A stretch of 32,525 nucleotides of DNA from Lachnospiraceae bacterium (GCA_024690265.1 JAILCW010000057.1:1-32525), one strand, 5' to 3'. Numbered from the stretch's first letter, positions 10,400 through 19,685 are shown. Translations and numbers: made by a program. The notes: generated by a model from the sequence alone, not told the origin.

Positions 10400-10532
10400 A
10401 TATCCCGTAGGGGAGTAGTTCGCGTTAAATAACGTGATTTGTCAACAATCTCGGTTCCGTTGGAACCTGGCAAATCTTAATGAATGAGACTTACGTGTGT
10501 CTGGTTTTGACGCACGTGAAGTCTCTTTTTTT
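10400..10532 (+). promoter_or_regulatory. yybP-ykoY (Mn2+-sensing) riboswitch with expression-platform terminator
   Basis: GTAGGGGAGTAG..., GGTTCC..GGAACCTGGCAAATC...TGAATGAGACTT signature, overlapping terminator GAGACTTACGTGTGTC..GACGCACGTGAAGTCTCTTTTTTT; upstream of mntP. Confidence 0.9.
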
Positions 10533-10561
10533 ATACCTACGGTTAAAAGTGGAGTGTAATT

Positions 10562-11140
10562 ATGAGTTTTGTTGATTTGTTGCTGATTGGAGTCGGCTTG
10601 TCCATGGATGCCTTTGCAGTGTCTGTGTGCAAGGGACTAGCAATGACAAGAGTAAACAAGAAGCAGTGTTTTGTGATAGCACTGTTTTTTGGTGGATTTC
10701 AGTCATTGATGCCATTACTTGGATGGTTACTTGGTACTACTGTGGCGAATTACGTTTCTATGTTTGACCACTGGATTGCATTTATTCTATTAGCGTATGT
10801 TGGTGGTAAAATGATAGTGGATGCCATTCATGAATGGAATGAAGACCTACATCCGGATGCGTTGGATATGCCGCTGGATATGAAGGAATTGGTACTGTTG
10901 GCCATTGCAACAAGCATTGATGCTTTTGCAGTTGGAATTACGTTTTCCTTTTTGTCCGTTAATATTGGCAAGGCCGTTGGAATTATAGGAGTTACAACCT
11001 TTTTATTATCTGCAATTGGCGTATATCTTGGTAATATCTTTGGCTCTAAGCTTCGAAGTAAAGCAGAGCTGGCAGGAGGAATTATTCTTATAGCGCTTGG
11101 AATACGTATATTAATCACACATTTAATGGGCATTTCATAG
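10562..11140 (+). CDS. mntP: Manganese efflux pump MntP
   Basis: Duplicated SMDAFAVSVCKG / SIDAFAVGITFSF motifs, 192 aa, multi-TM. Confidence 0.93.
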   Translation: MSFVDLLLIGVGLSMDAFAVSVCKGLAMTRVNKKQCFVIALFFGGFQSLMPLLGWLLGTTVANYVSMFDHWIAFILLAYVGGKMIVDAIHEWNEDLHPDALDMPLDMKELVLLAIATSIDAFAVGITFSFLSVNIGKAVGIIGVTTFLLSAIGVYLGNIFGSKLRSKAELAGGIILIALGIRILITHLMGIS

Positions 11141-11151
11141 GAGGAGAGAGT

Positions 11152-12114
11152 ATGTTAAACCCAATACTTGCAATCGGAGTTTTGATTCTTGGATTTATTT
11201 TATTGGTTAAGGGAGCGGATTTCTTTGTGGATGGCAGTTCGTCTGTAGCAAAGACCTTGAAAGTACCTGGGCTGATTATCGGTATGACCGTAGTAGCCAT
11301 GGGCACGAGCTTACCGGAGTTATCGGTATCGGTAACAGCGTCTATTAATAACGCCAATTCATTGGCAATTAGTAATGTAGTGGGCTCTAATTTGTTTAAC
11401 TTAATGGTTGTATTAGGCGCCAGTGCATTGGTTTGTAACATCCCGGTGGGCCGAGATGTGTTACGACGTGATTTACCATTTTCTATTTTCTGTGCTGTTT
11501 TATTGGCAGTATTGGGCCTGACAGGAAGAGGTTTAGAGCGCATCGATGGATTCATTTTGCTGGGATTATTTGTTGCATTCTTGTTAACCATGATAGTTTT
11601 GGCCATCAAGAGTAGTAGAGCAGCAGGTGAGCTTTCCGAAGAGGAAGAATACAAGATTTTGCCGATGTGGAAGAGTTTATTATACATTGTTGGTGGTGCA
11701 GTTGCCATTAAGTTTGGTGGAGACTGGGTTGTAGATGCTGCAGTTGCAATCGCTAAGTTCCTTGGTGCCAGTGAGACCTTGATTGGATTAACCATTGTTG
11801 CTGTTGGAACGTCCCTTCCGGAATTGGTTACATCATTGACGGCAGCCAAGAAGCACGAGATGGATATGGCGGTAGGTAACGTTGTAGGTTCCAATGTGTT
11901 TAATATTCTTATGATACTTGGTGTGGCAGCATCCATTAGCCCAATTTTTATGGATATTGAGAATGTGATTGATATTATAATTTTGGTATCCTTCAGTGTG
12001 ATTATTTTGTTGTTTAGCATTACGGAAAAGAAGTTAGAGCGAAGAGAAGGCATCGTTATGTTATCTGGATACGGCATGTTCCTTTTCTACATTATCGTGC
12101 GAGCATATTTGTAA
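11152..12114 (+). CDS. CaCA-family Na+/Ca2+ (cation) exchanger, YrbG-like
   Basis: Paired alpha repeats GMTVVAMGTSLPELSVSVTASI...NVVGSNLFN and GLTIVAVGTSLPELVTSLTAA...NVVGSNVFN. Confidence 0.92.
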   Translation: MLNPILAIGVLILGFILLVKGADFFVDGSSSVAKTLKVPGLIIGMTVVAMGTSLPELSVSVTASINNANSLAISNVVGSNLFNLMVVLGASALVCNIPVGRDVLRRDLPFSIFCAVLLAVLGLTGRGLERIDGFILLGLFVAFLLTMIVLAIKSSRAAGELSEEEEYKILPMWKSLLYIVGGAVAIKFGGDWVVDAAVAIAKFLGASETLIGLTIVAVGTSLPELVTSLTAAKKHEMDMAVGNVVGSNVFNILMILGVAASISPIFMDIENVIDIIILVSFSVIILLFSITEKKLERREGIVMLSGYGMFLFYIIVRAYL

Positions 12115-12149
12115 TTTGTGGATAAATTCTCTTTTCACAGGGGTTTTCG

Positions 12150-12177
12150 TTGAAAAACCCTTGTATTTTGTTATAAT
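12150..12177 (+). promoter_or_regulatory. Putative sigma-A promoter for zinc-ribbon gene/metG
   Basis: TTGAAA (12150-12155), 16-nt spacer, TATAAT (12172-12177). Confidence 0.7.
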
Positions 12178-12208
12178 AAATTGGTATTTACAGGTTAGGA
12201 GGTAAACT

Positions 12209-12583
12209 ATGGATATTATAGATCGTATCGGGGAGACTATTACACAAGTTGGAAACGCTGCAGGCCAGAAGGCAAAGGATGTTTCCGAATATGCAAAGCT
12301 TACATCCGAGTTGCATAGCTTAGAGAAGAAGCAGCAGGATTTGTTTTTAGAGCTTGGCAAGCGATTCTTTGAAGAGAACATGGATAGCAAGGATGAGGCA
12401 GTAGAGGCTTTGAAGGAGATTGCAGCAGATGTTGATCACCTCAAGGAGCAGATTGCCGGTTTAAAGGGCGGAGATAGTTGCCCAAGCTGTGGCGCTGTTG
12501 TACCTAAGGGTTCCAAGTTCTGCAATTCTTGTGGTGCCAAGTTGAGCATCTTCGAAGAAGAAGAAACAACGGAAGAGGAATAA
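12209..12583 (+). CDS. Small helical protein with C-terminal zinc ribbon
   Basis: CPSCGAVVPKGSKFCNSCGAKL at C-terminus, coiled-coil N-terminal region; GGAGG RBS. Confidence 0.8.
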   Translation: MDIIDRIGETITQVGNAAGQKAKDVSEYAKLTSELHSLEKKQQDLFLELGKRFFEENMDSKDEAVEALKEIAADVDHLKEQIAGLKGGDSCPSCGAVVPKGSKFCNSCGAKLSIFEEEETTEEE

Positions 12584-12588
12584 GATAC

Positions 12589-14646
12589 ATGAACAACAAA
12601 GGTAAATTTTACATGACAACTGCCATTGCTTACACTTCTGGTAAGCCTCATATCGGCAATAGCTACGAGATCGTATTGGCAGATTGTATTGCTCGTTATA
12701 AGAGAGCAGATGGATATGATGTACGTTTTCAGACCGGAAGTGATGAGCATGGTCAGAAGATTGAGACCCGTGCAATCGAAGAAGGCGAATCACCAAAGGA
12801 ATTTGTTGATGAGACTGCTGGAACCATCAAGCACTTATGGGATTTGATGAATACTTCCTATGATCGTTTTATCCGTACAACAGATGCAGATCATGAGAAG
12901 CAGGTTCAGAAGATTTTCAAGAAGCTTTATGATCAGGGCGATATTTACAAGGGATCTTATGAAGGTATTTACTGTACCGAGTGTGAGGCTTTCTATACTA
13001 AGTCTCAGTTGACAGAAGAAGGTAAGTGCCCAGTTTGTGGTGGCGATGTTCACCCGGCAAAGGAAGAGGCATATTTCTTCAAGATGACGAAGTATGCAGA
13101 TCAGTTGATTGAGTATATCAATACACATCCGGAATTTATTCAGCCAGTATCCCGTAAGAACGAGATGATGAACAACTTTTTACTTCCGGGATTGCAGGAT
13201 TTGTGTGTATCTCGTACCTCTTTCAAGTGGGGTATCCCGGTAGATTTTGATCCGGATCACGTTGTTTATGTTTGGTTAGATGCCCTGACCAACTACATTA
13301 CGGGTGTTGGTTATGATGCAGAAGGTGATTCTACCGACATGTACAAGAAGTACTGGCCGGCAGATTTGCACTTAATCGGTAAGGATATCATTCGTTTTCA
13401 TACAATTTACTGGCCAATCTTCTTAATGGCACTGGGTGAGCCATTGCCGAAGCAGGTATTTGGTCATCCATGGTTGTTACAGGGTGGCGAGAAGATGTCT
13501 AAGAGCAAAGGCAATGTTATTTATGCCGATGATCTTGTAGATATGTTTGGTGTAGATGCAACTCGTTACTTTGTCGTACATGAGATGCCTTATGAGAATG
13601 ATGGCGTAATTACTTGGGAGTTGTTGGTTGAGCGAATCAACGCTGATTTGGCCAATACTTTAGGTAATCTTGTTAATCGAACAATCTCCATGAGTAACAA
13701 GTACTTTGGCGGAGTTGTTGAAGATAAGGGCGTAGTTGAGGATGTGGATGCAGATCTCAAGGCAGTTGTATGTGGTGCATACGATAAGGTCGAGAAGTTA
13801 ATGGATAGCCTTCGCGTTGCAGATGCGTTAAGTGAGATTTTCACCGTTTACAAGCGCTTGAATAAGTATATTGATGAGACAGAACCGTGGGTTCTTGCCA
13901 AGGATGAGTCCAAGCATGATCGTTTAGCAACTGTTCTTTACAATTTGACAGAAGGTATTGTAATGGCAACCTCTTTATTGGCTCCATTCTTACCTGAAAC
14001 CGGAGATCGTGTTGTTGCTCAGTTGAATACTTCATTGCGTGACTTTGATACCCTTGGAGAGTTTGGATTGTATCCAAGTGGCAACAAGGTAACGGATGCG
14101 CCTGAGATTTTATTCGCACGTTTGGACAAGGACGAGATTCTTGCCAAGGCAGAAGAGGTACAGAATCGTCAGCGTCAGGAGTTCCTTGCACATCAGAAGA
14201 AGGCAAGAGAGAACCTGGTTAAGGCTGGTCGCATGACACCAGAAGAAGCTGCAGCTTTGGAAAAGGCTGAGTGTGGTGCTTCTGCGAGCGATGAAGCGGT
14301 GATCGATATCGAGAAGAAGCCGGAGATCACTTTTGATGATTTTGAGAAGTTACAGTTCCAGGTAGGCGAGATTATTGCTTGTGAAGCTGTAGAGAAGTCC
14401 AAGAAGTTGCTTTGCTCACAGGTTCGAATTGGTTCTGAAGTTAAGCAGATTGTATCCGGAATTCGCAAATACTATTCACCGGAAGAGATGGTTGGCAAGA
14501 AGGTTATGGTTCTTGTGAACTTAAAGCCTGCAAAGCTTGCGGGGGTTCTTTCAGAAGGAATGCTTCTTTGTGCAGAAGATGCAGAGGGTAACCTCGCACT
14601 GTTAACACCTGAGAAGCCAATGCCAGCCGGAGCTGAGATTGCATAA
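12589..14646 (+). CDS. metG: Methionyl-tRNA synthetase with C-terminal tRNA-binding domain
   Basis: YTSGKPHIGNSYE (HIGH), CTEC..CPVC zinc knuckle, KMSKSKGN, C-terminal Trbp111-like domain. Start revised to ATG 12589; the track start 12529 lies inside the upstream gene. Confidence 0.96.
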   Translation: MNNKGKFYMTTAIAYTSGKPHIGNSYEIVLADCIARYKRADGYDVRFQTGSDEHGQKIETRAIEEGESPKEFVDETAGTIKHLWDLMNTSYDRFIRTTDADHEKQVQKIFKKLYDQGDIYKGSYEGIYCTECEAFYTKSQLTEEGKCPVCGGDVHPAKEEAYFFKMTKYADQLIEYINTHPEFIQPVSRKNEMMNNFLLPGLQDLCVSRTSFKWGIPVDFDPDHVVYVWLDALTNYITGVGYDAEGDSTDMYKKYWPADLHLIGKDIIRFHTIYWPIFLMALGEPLPKQVFGHPWLLQGGEKMSKSKGNVIYADDLVDMFGVDATRYFVVHEMPYENDGVITWELLVERINADLANTLGNLVNRTISMSNKYFGGVVEDKGVVEDVDADLKAVVCGAYDKVEKLMDSLRVADALSEIFTVYKRLNKYIDETEPWVLAKDESKHDRLATVLYNLTEGIVMATSLLAPFLPETGDRVVAQLNTSLRDFDTLGEFGLYPSGNKVTDAPEILFARLDKDEILAKAEEVQNRQRQEFLAHQKKARENLVKAGRMTPEEAAALEKAECGASASDEAVIDIEKKPEITFDDFEKLQFQVGEIIACEAVEKSKKLLCSQVRIGSEVKQIVSGIRKYYSPEEMVGKKVMVLVNLKPAKLAGVLSEGMLLCAEDAEGNLALLTPEKPMPAGAEIA

Positions 14647-14657
14647 TATTAGTTAAA

Positions 14658-14711
14658 TACGTCGATTGCTTTTGCTGCGAGAGCATAAGAGCAGTCGGCG
14701 TGTTTTTTTTC
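14658..14711 (+). terminator. Probable terminator after metG
   Basis: ACGTCGATTGC...GCAGTCGGCGT (G-U containing stem) then TTTTTTTT. Confidence 0.72.
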
Positions 14712-14723
14712 GTGGAGTATTTT

Positions 14724-15500
14724 ATGATATTTGAGACACATGCGCATTATGATGATGAACGGTTCGATTCTGATCGAGAAGAACTGTTAGCGCGTTTGCC
14801 GAAGGAAAATATAGAAACTGTTATTAATGTTGGAGCAACCTTTGAAGGAGCAAAACGGTCCCTTGAATTTGCTCATCAGTATCCATATATATATGCTGCC
14901 ATCGGAGTTCATCCCAGCGAGATATCCGATTTATCAGAGAGTACCTTGGCAGAGCTATATGAGATGGCAAAGGATTCCAAAGTGGTTGCCGTGGGTGAGA
15001 TAGGTCTGGATTATTACTGGGATAAAGAGGAAGAAGTTCAGAAATCTCAGCGTGATTGGTTCAAGCGTCAACTAACCATGGCCAAGGAGACAAATCTGCC
15101 GGTAATTATACATTCTAGAGATGCTGCAGAGGATACATTACAGATGATGAAGGCCGCAGCAGCAGATGGAATCAAGGGTGTGATACACTGTTATTCCTAT
15201 TCACCGGAGATTGCCCAAGAATATGTAAAACTTGGATACTACATCGGAGTTGGAGGGGTAATTACTTTTAAAAATGCACGTAAATTGGTGGAGACCGTAG
15301 AGCAGATTCCGCTGGAACGAATACTACTAGAGACGGACTGTCCCTATATGGCACCTGAACCATTCCGTGGCATGCGCAATGACTCTACGTATATCCCATA
15401 TGTGATAGAGCGAATTGCAAAAATAAAGCAAATCACGCAAGATGAAGTTATGGTAACTACAAGAGAGAATGCACGTAAGTTATTCTCACGTGTAAAATAG
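14724..15500 (+). CDS. tatD: TatD-family metal-dependent hydrolase
   Basis: FETHAHYDDERF, VGEIGLDYYWD, PVIIHSRDA, HCYS, LLETDCPYMAPEP. Start revised to ATG 14724. Confidence 0.93.
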   Translation: MIFETHAHYDDERFDSDREELLARLPKENIETVINVGATFEGAKRSLEFAHQYPYIYAAIGVHPSEISDLSESTLAELYEMAKDSKVVAVGEIGLDYYWDKEEEVQKSQRDWFKRQLTMAKETNLPVIIHSRDAAEDTLQMMKAAAADGIKGVIHCYSYSPEIAQEYVKLGYYIGVGGVITFKNARKLVETVEQIPLERILLETDCPYMAPEPFRGMRNDSTYIPYVIERIAKIKQITQDEVMVTTRENARKLFSRVK

Positions 15501-15508
15501 GAGAACAT

Positions 15509-16381
15509 ATGGCAAGTTTAGGAAATAGAGCCCATACCAATGCAATCTTAGAAAAATATGGATTCCGTTTTCAAAAGAAATTCGGTCAGAACTTCCTAAT
15601 CGATGAGATGATTTTGGAAGATATTATTGATGCAGCAAATATTACTTCCGATGATGTGGTGGTGGAGATTGGCCCGGGAATTGGAACCATGACCCAGTAC
15701 TTATGCGAACGTGCCGGAAGTGTACTTGCTGTTGAAATCGATACGAATCTGATTCCGATTCTTTCCGAAACCCTTGCGGAGTATGATAATGTAGAGATTC
15801 TTAATGAGGATATTCTGAAGGTTGACTTATCTGATTATGTACATGCCCATGGGGATAAGCCTCTGAAGGTGGTAGCGAATCTTCCCTACTATATTACAAC
15901 ACCTATTATCATGGGATTGTTGGAAAGTGATTTGCCGCTGGCATCCATTACCGTTATGGTACAAAAGGAAGTGGCAGATCGTATGCAGGAGGGGCCGGGA
16001 ACAAAGGATTACGGAGCACTTTCCTTGGCAGTGCAGTATTATAGCAAGCCGGAGATTGTAGCGATTGTACCGAAGACCTCTTTTATCCCGCAACCTAAGG
16101 TGGACAGCGCAGTAATACGACTGGATATTTATGATAAGCCTCCGGTTGATTGTGAGAATCCGAAGCTACTGTTTCAGATAATCCGTGCCGCTTTTAACCA
16201 GAGACGTAAAACCTTGATGAATGGGTTAAACAATGCGGGTATCTTGTCGATGAATAAAGAGGCATTAGCGTCTATTATTACCGAGATGGGATTTCCGGAG
16301 TCTGTACGAGGCGAGCAGCTTTCTCTCGAAGAGTTTGCGATGTTGGCCAATGCTGTGACGAAACGTAGCCAAAAACAGTAA
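15509..16381 (+). CDS. rsmA: 16S rRNA (adenine1518/1519-N6,N6) dimethyltransferase
   Basis: KKFGQNFLID, VEIGPGIGTMT, VANLPYYITTPI, VQKEVADR, FNQRRKTL. Confidence 0.95.
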   Translation: MASLGNRAHTNAILEKYGFRFQKKFGQNFLIDEMILEDIIDAANITSDDVVVEIGPGIGTMTQYLCERAGSVLAVEIDTNLIPILSETLAEYDNVEILNEDILKVDLSDYVHAHGDKPLKVVANLPYYITTPIIMGLLESDLPLASITVMVQKEVADRMQEGPGTKDYGALSLAVQYYSKPEIVAIVPKTSFIPQPKVDSAVIRLDIYDKPPVDCENPKLLFQIIRAAFNQRRKTLMNGLNNAGILSMNKEALASIITEMGFPESVRGEQLSLEEFAMLANAVTKRSQKQ

Positions 16382-16442
16382 TAGACGATATAATAATTCT
16401 ATAGACAGTTGTTGATAGGCAGAATGATTATTGGAGAATAAC

Positions 16443-18170
16443 ATGGATATCAGTATCTATCGCGGAGATATACAAAACTTAATAGCAGACCTGCGTGATC
16501 GGAAGCTGAATAGTCCTGCTGATGTGATTGACCATTGCAATAAGTTAGAGGAATATGGTCGGGAGCACGGCGAGAGCGCATTGATAGGATTTGCTGCCTT
16601 TTCTCGCGCAGAAGTTTTTTTCCAGCTCAATGATATGAGCAAGTTTTACGATGAAATCATTGCTTGCATGGGTCCAATGGAAGAAGTAGAAGAATGGGGC
16701 TATTTAGCAGTTGCGAATAACATGCTGGGTATTATGTCTTACAACCGTGGAGATTCTCCAATTGCAGTAGATTACTATTCCAAAGCAATCCGAATTTGCA
16801 AGCAATACCATTTGCCGGATATCGAATGGAAGGTTCATATGAACCTGGGTAATCTATACACCAGCGTGCAGGCCGGTAAGGAAGCTATTATGCACTTACG
16901 GGAAGGTTTGACATATATTAACCTTCATGCTGATTCACCGACTTATGTGCTGGATTTGTCAGCGGCTTGTATTGGAATTGGCAAGGCATACATGATCATC
17001 GGAGATTATGAAACTGCGATGCGTTACTACACTAGATTAGAGCGCGAGTGTTTGCCGAATCTTTTGGAAGTTGGCAAAATCCCAGTATATGCCTTTGGCG
17101 CAATGTTATTCTTCCGTAGAGAGCAGGAAGCGGAGTGTCAGGAATGCATTCGTGAAGTGGTTCGTATTATCGAGAACCAGCCATTTCCGATTATGGAATT
17201 CATAGATGATGTATATGATTTTTTGGATGTCTTGCTTGCCAAGCAAGAGTATGAGACATATCGTCGCATAGCGCCGATTATCATGGAAATGGCAACCAAG
17301 ACAGAAGTGCGTAACATGCAACGCCGATTACTGACCTTGGAGATTGAGTATTGTCAGGCGGTGGGTGATGAGGAGAACTACCAGAAAAAGGCTGCGCAGT
17401 TCTATGAGTTATCCCGTTTGCAGGAGCAGGAAAACAATCTGATGATTTCTAGCATGATAACCATGCGATTGAATTTCTATGATTTGGTAGATGTACATCG
17501 TGAGACATTGCATCAGCGAGAGCAGTACCAGAAGAAATCTGAGACAGATCCGTTAACAGGTATGTACAACCGCTTGAAGATTAATGAATTTGGCGAGGAA
17601 GCCTTCCGAAGAGCCATTGTAAATCAGGTAGGTATCGGTGTAGAGATTTTGGACATTGATTTCTTTAAGGAATTCAATGATAACTATGGACATCAGGCGG
17701 GTGATAAATGTATCCAGTTCGTAGCAGATAGTATATTGTCATTGCGACGTCATCCGGGAGTATTCTGTGCCAGATATGGTGGAGATGAGTTTGTTATTAT
17801 CTACGAAGGCCGCACGGCACAGGAAGTTTTTGCAATAGCCAAGGAACTAAAATCAACCATAGTTGGTGCCAAGTACGAGCATCGTTTCAGCCGTTCTAAG
17901 TCTGGTATCGTAACTATTTCTCAGGGTATCTTTTGGCATGTGCCGGAAGAAGGTCAGACCATGTGGAATTACCTGCATGAAGCAGACAACCTGTTGTACA
18001 AAGTGAAGCGTACATCCCGTAATAGTATTATGTTGGGTCAGGATTTTGATGTTGAGGAAGCAGAAGCAATACATGAGGCAGGAGATTCTTTCGACACCGA
18101 AGGAAAGTCTATGACAGCGGTAGCTCCGTCACCGGTGGATCCGCTGATTCAAACAGAATCATTAATATAA
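16443..18170 (+). CDS. TPR-containing GGDEF protein (putative diguanylate cyclase)
   Basis: N-terminal TPR-like helices; DPLTGMYNR, DIDFFKEFNDNYGHQAGD, RYGGDEF. ATG 16443 preferred over TTG 16431, which overlaps the GGAG RBS. Confidence 0.92.
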   Translation: MDISIYRGDIQNLIADLRDRKLNSPADVIDHCNKLEEYGREHGESALIGFAAFSRAEVFFQLNDMSKFYDEIIACMGPMEEVEEWGYLAVANNMLGIMSYNRGDSPIAVDYYSKAIRICKQYHLPDIEWKVHMNLGNLYTSVQAGKEAIMHLREGLTYINLHADSPTYVLDLSAACIGIGKAYMIIGDYETAMRYYTRLERECLPNLLEVGKIPVYAFGAMLFFRREQEAECQECIREVVRIIENQPFPIMEFIDDVYDFLDVLLAKQEYETYRRIAPIIMEMATKTEVRNMQRRLLTLEIEYCQAVGDEENYQKKAAQFYELSRLQEQENNLMISSMITMRLNFYDLVDVHRETLHQREQYQKKSETDPLTGMYNRLKINEFGEEAFRRAIVNQVGIGVEILDIDFFKEFNDNYGHQAGDKCIQFVADSILSLRRHPGVFCARYGGDEFVIIYEGRTAQEVFAIAKELKSTIVGAKYEHRFSRSKSGIVTISQGIFWHVPEEGQTMWNYLHEADNLLYKVKRTSRNSIMLGQDFDVEEAEAIHEAGDSFDTEGKSMTAVAPSPVDPLIQTESLI

Positions 18171-18171
18171 A

Positions 18172-18206
18172 ACGCTATCTTCATTGAGAAGATAGCGTTG
18201 TTTTTA
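18172..18206. terminator. Hairpin terminator between convergent genes
   Basis: AACGCTATCTTC ATTG AGAAGATAGCGTT followed by GTTTTT. Confidence 0.78.
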
Positions 18207-18743
18207 TCCATTCGACTGTTTCAAAGCAGCTTTTTCCTCGCGAAGTTCTTTGAAGAAGGAAGTAAGCATGGAAGAAGTTTCTTCTTCTAATACACCTCGG
18301 ATAACTTCGCATTGGTGGTTAAATCCCGGCATATCAAGCAAATTAATTACACTGCCTGCGCAACCGGCTTTGGGATTCATGCAGCCAATGACAACGGTGG
18401 GAATGCGGGCCTGAACAATGGCTCCGGCGCACATCGGGCAAGGCTCTAGGGTAACATATAGGGTACACTCCTCTAAGCGCCAATCCTTTAACTTTTTGCA
18501 TGCATCTCGAATCGCGTCCATTTCCGCATGTCTCAAGACAGATTTATCGGTATTTCTTCGATTATATCCTTTGGCAATGACTTTGCCGTTGTGAACAATC
18601 ACGCATCCGATAGGGACTTCTTTGATAGATGCGGCTTTGTCGGCTTCTTTCATGGCCATGCGCATATACTTTTCGCGAAGCTTACGCTCCTTCTCCTGTG
18701 CGTGGGCGTCCATCACAGAAGAAATACGATCCTTTATACTCAT
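18204..18743 (-). CDS. tadA: tRNA-specific adenosine deaminase
   Basis: MRMAMKEADKA, VPIGCVIV, HAEMDAI, LYVTLEPCPMCAGAI zinc deaminase motifs; C-terminal basic extension. Confidence 0.93.
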   Translation of the reverse strand: MSIKDRISSVMDAHAQEKERKLREKYMRMAMKEADKAASIKEVPIGCVIVHNGKVIAKGYNRRNTDKSVLRHAEMDAIRDACKKLKDWRLEECTLYVTLEPCPMCAGAIVQARIPTVVIGCMNPKAGCAGSVINLLDMPGFNHQCEVIRGVLEEETSSMLTSFFKELREEKAALKQSNG

Positions 18744-18834
18744 GAAAATCTCCTTGTTTATGGAATAGGTACTATTATTTTAGCGAAAAAAAGGATAAAT
18801 TTATAGTAGAAATAGAAAAGAAAGGAACGGATAT

Positions 18835-19389
18835 ATGCAGACTAAGTACGAAACCGCATCGCTCATACTTCGAATATGTACCAAGAATGATGCCATGATG
18901 GTGTTGGATTTTTATAAGCGTAATTATGATGATTTTGCAAAGTATGAGCCATTAACCAAGTCGGCAATGACCCAGCTACGATTTCATGAAGACCTGCTGA
19001 AATATGAATACGATACGTTTCTAAAGGGTACGACGATTCGATTCTATATATTCGAAAAGCATAATCCGTTGAAAATCATCGGTACAGTTAGTTACCGCAA
19101 TATCGCAAAGTCCTATTATAGTAGTTGCCAAGTGGGGTACAAGATGGACCAGTCATATCGCCGAAAGGGGTATATGCGAGAAACGTTAGAACTTGGGAAT
19201 CAGCTGATATTTAATGAATTATCGCTGCATCGTATGGAGGCAATTGTAATGCCGGATAATGCAGCCTCTATTGGTTTGTTAGAGGGCTTGGGATTTCAGC
19301 GAGAAGGTTTATTGCATGACAAAATCTTTTTAAATGGTAGGTGGGAAGATCACTATTTATATGCGTTAATTAACCCCAAGGAGGCCTAA
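18835..19389 (+). CDS. GNAT-family acetyltransferase (RimJ/RimL-like)
   Basis: CQVGYKMDQSYRRKGYMRETLELGNQLIFNELSLHRMEAIVMPDNAASIGLLEGLGFQREG. Confidence 0.9.
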   Translation: MQTKYETASLILRICTKNDAMMVLDFYKRNYDDFAKYEPLTKSAMTQLRFHEDLLKYEYDTFLKGTTIRFYIFEKHNPLKIIGTVSYRNIAKSYYSSCQVGYKMDQSYRRKGYMRETLELGNQLIFNELSLHRMEAIVMPDNAASIGLLEGLGFQREGLLHDKIFLNGRWEDHYLYALINPKEA

Positions 19390-19418
19390 TTGACAATCTG
19401 TTAGAAAGCTTGTACAAT
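19390..19418 (+). promoter_or_regulatory. Sigma-A promoter of SRP RNA
   Basis: TTGACA (19390-19395), 17-nt spacer, TACAAT (19413-19418); begins immediately after the GNAT stop codon. Confidence 0.88.
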
Positions 19419-19424
19419 GAGAAC

Positions 19425-19585
19425 TTGCCGGAGCTGCCCTTTGCAAGTGGCGTTGATATCCGGGTCTTACGCGATGGGATGCCGTGAACCGTGTCAGGTC
19501 AGGAATGAAGCAGCACTAAGTGGATTGTCTCATGTGCCGTGAGGGTGCCTGGGTTGAGTTAACTGTGGAGGTAACGTCCGGCTTT
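19425..19585 (+). ncRNA. ffs: Signal recognition particle RNA (4.5S/scRNA-type)
   Basis: Domain IV GTGTCAGGTCAGGAATGAAGCAGCAC, flanking GTTGATATCCGGGTC...GCGATGGG...CTCATGTGCCGTGAGGGTGCCTGGG...GTAACG; terminal pairing GCCGGA/TCCGGC. Confidence 0.92.
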
Positions 19586-19608
19586 TGGTTTTATATTTGG
19601 ATAAAGAT

Positions 19609-19645
19609 ACAAAATACCGCCAGTTTTTTTGGCGGTATTTTTATT
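19609..19645 (+). terminator. Terminator downstream of SRP RNA
   Basis: AAATACCGCC AGTTTTTTT GGCGGTATTTTTATT. Confidence 0.85.
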
Positions 19646-19671
19646 GTTGAAAAAAGAAAAAAACCTTAAAA

Positions 19672-19685
19672 TGTAAACGATTACA
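19672..19685. promoter_or_regulatory. LacI/GalR-family operator-like palindrome
   Basis: TGTAAACGATTACA: dyad around a central CG, 25 bp upstream of the lacI-family start codon. Confidence 0.7.

Noticed and set aside
11115-12077. 320-aa minus-strand ORF antisense to the CaCA exchanger
   Set aside because: Thr/Asn/Pro/Ile-rich shadow translation of a hydrophobic membrane gene; no RBS or domain pattern, while the sense protein has clear CaCA motifs.
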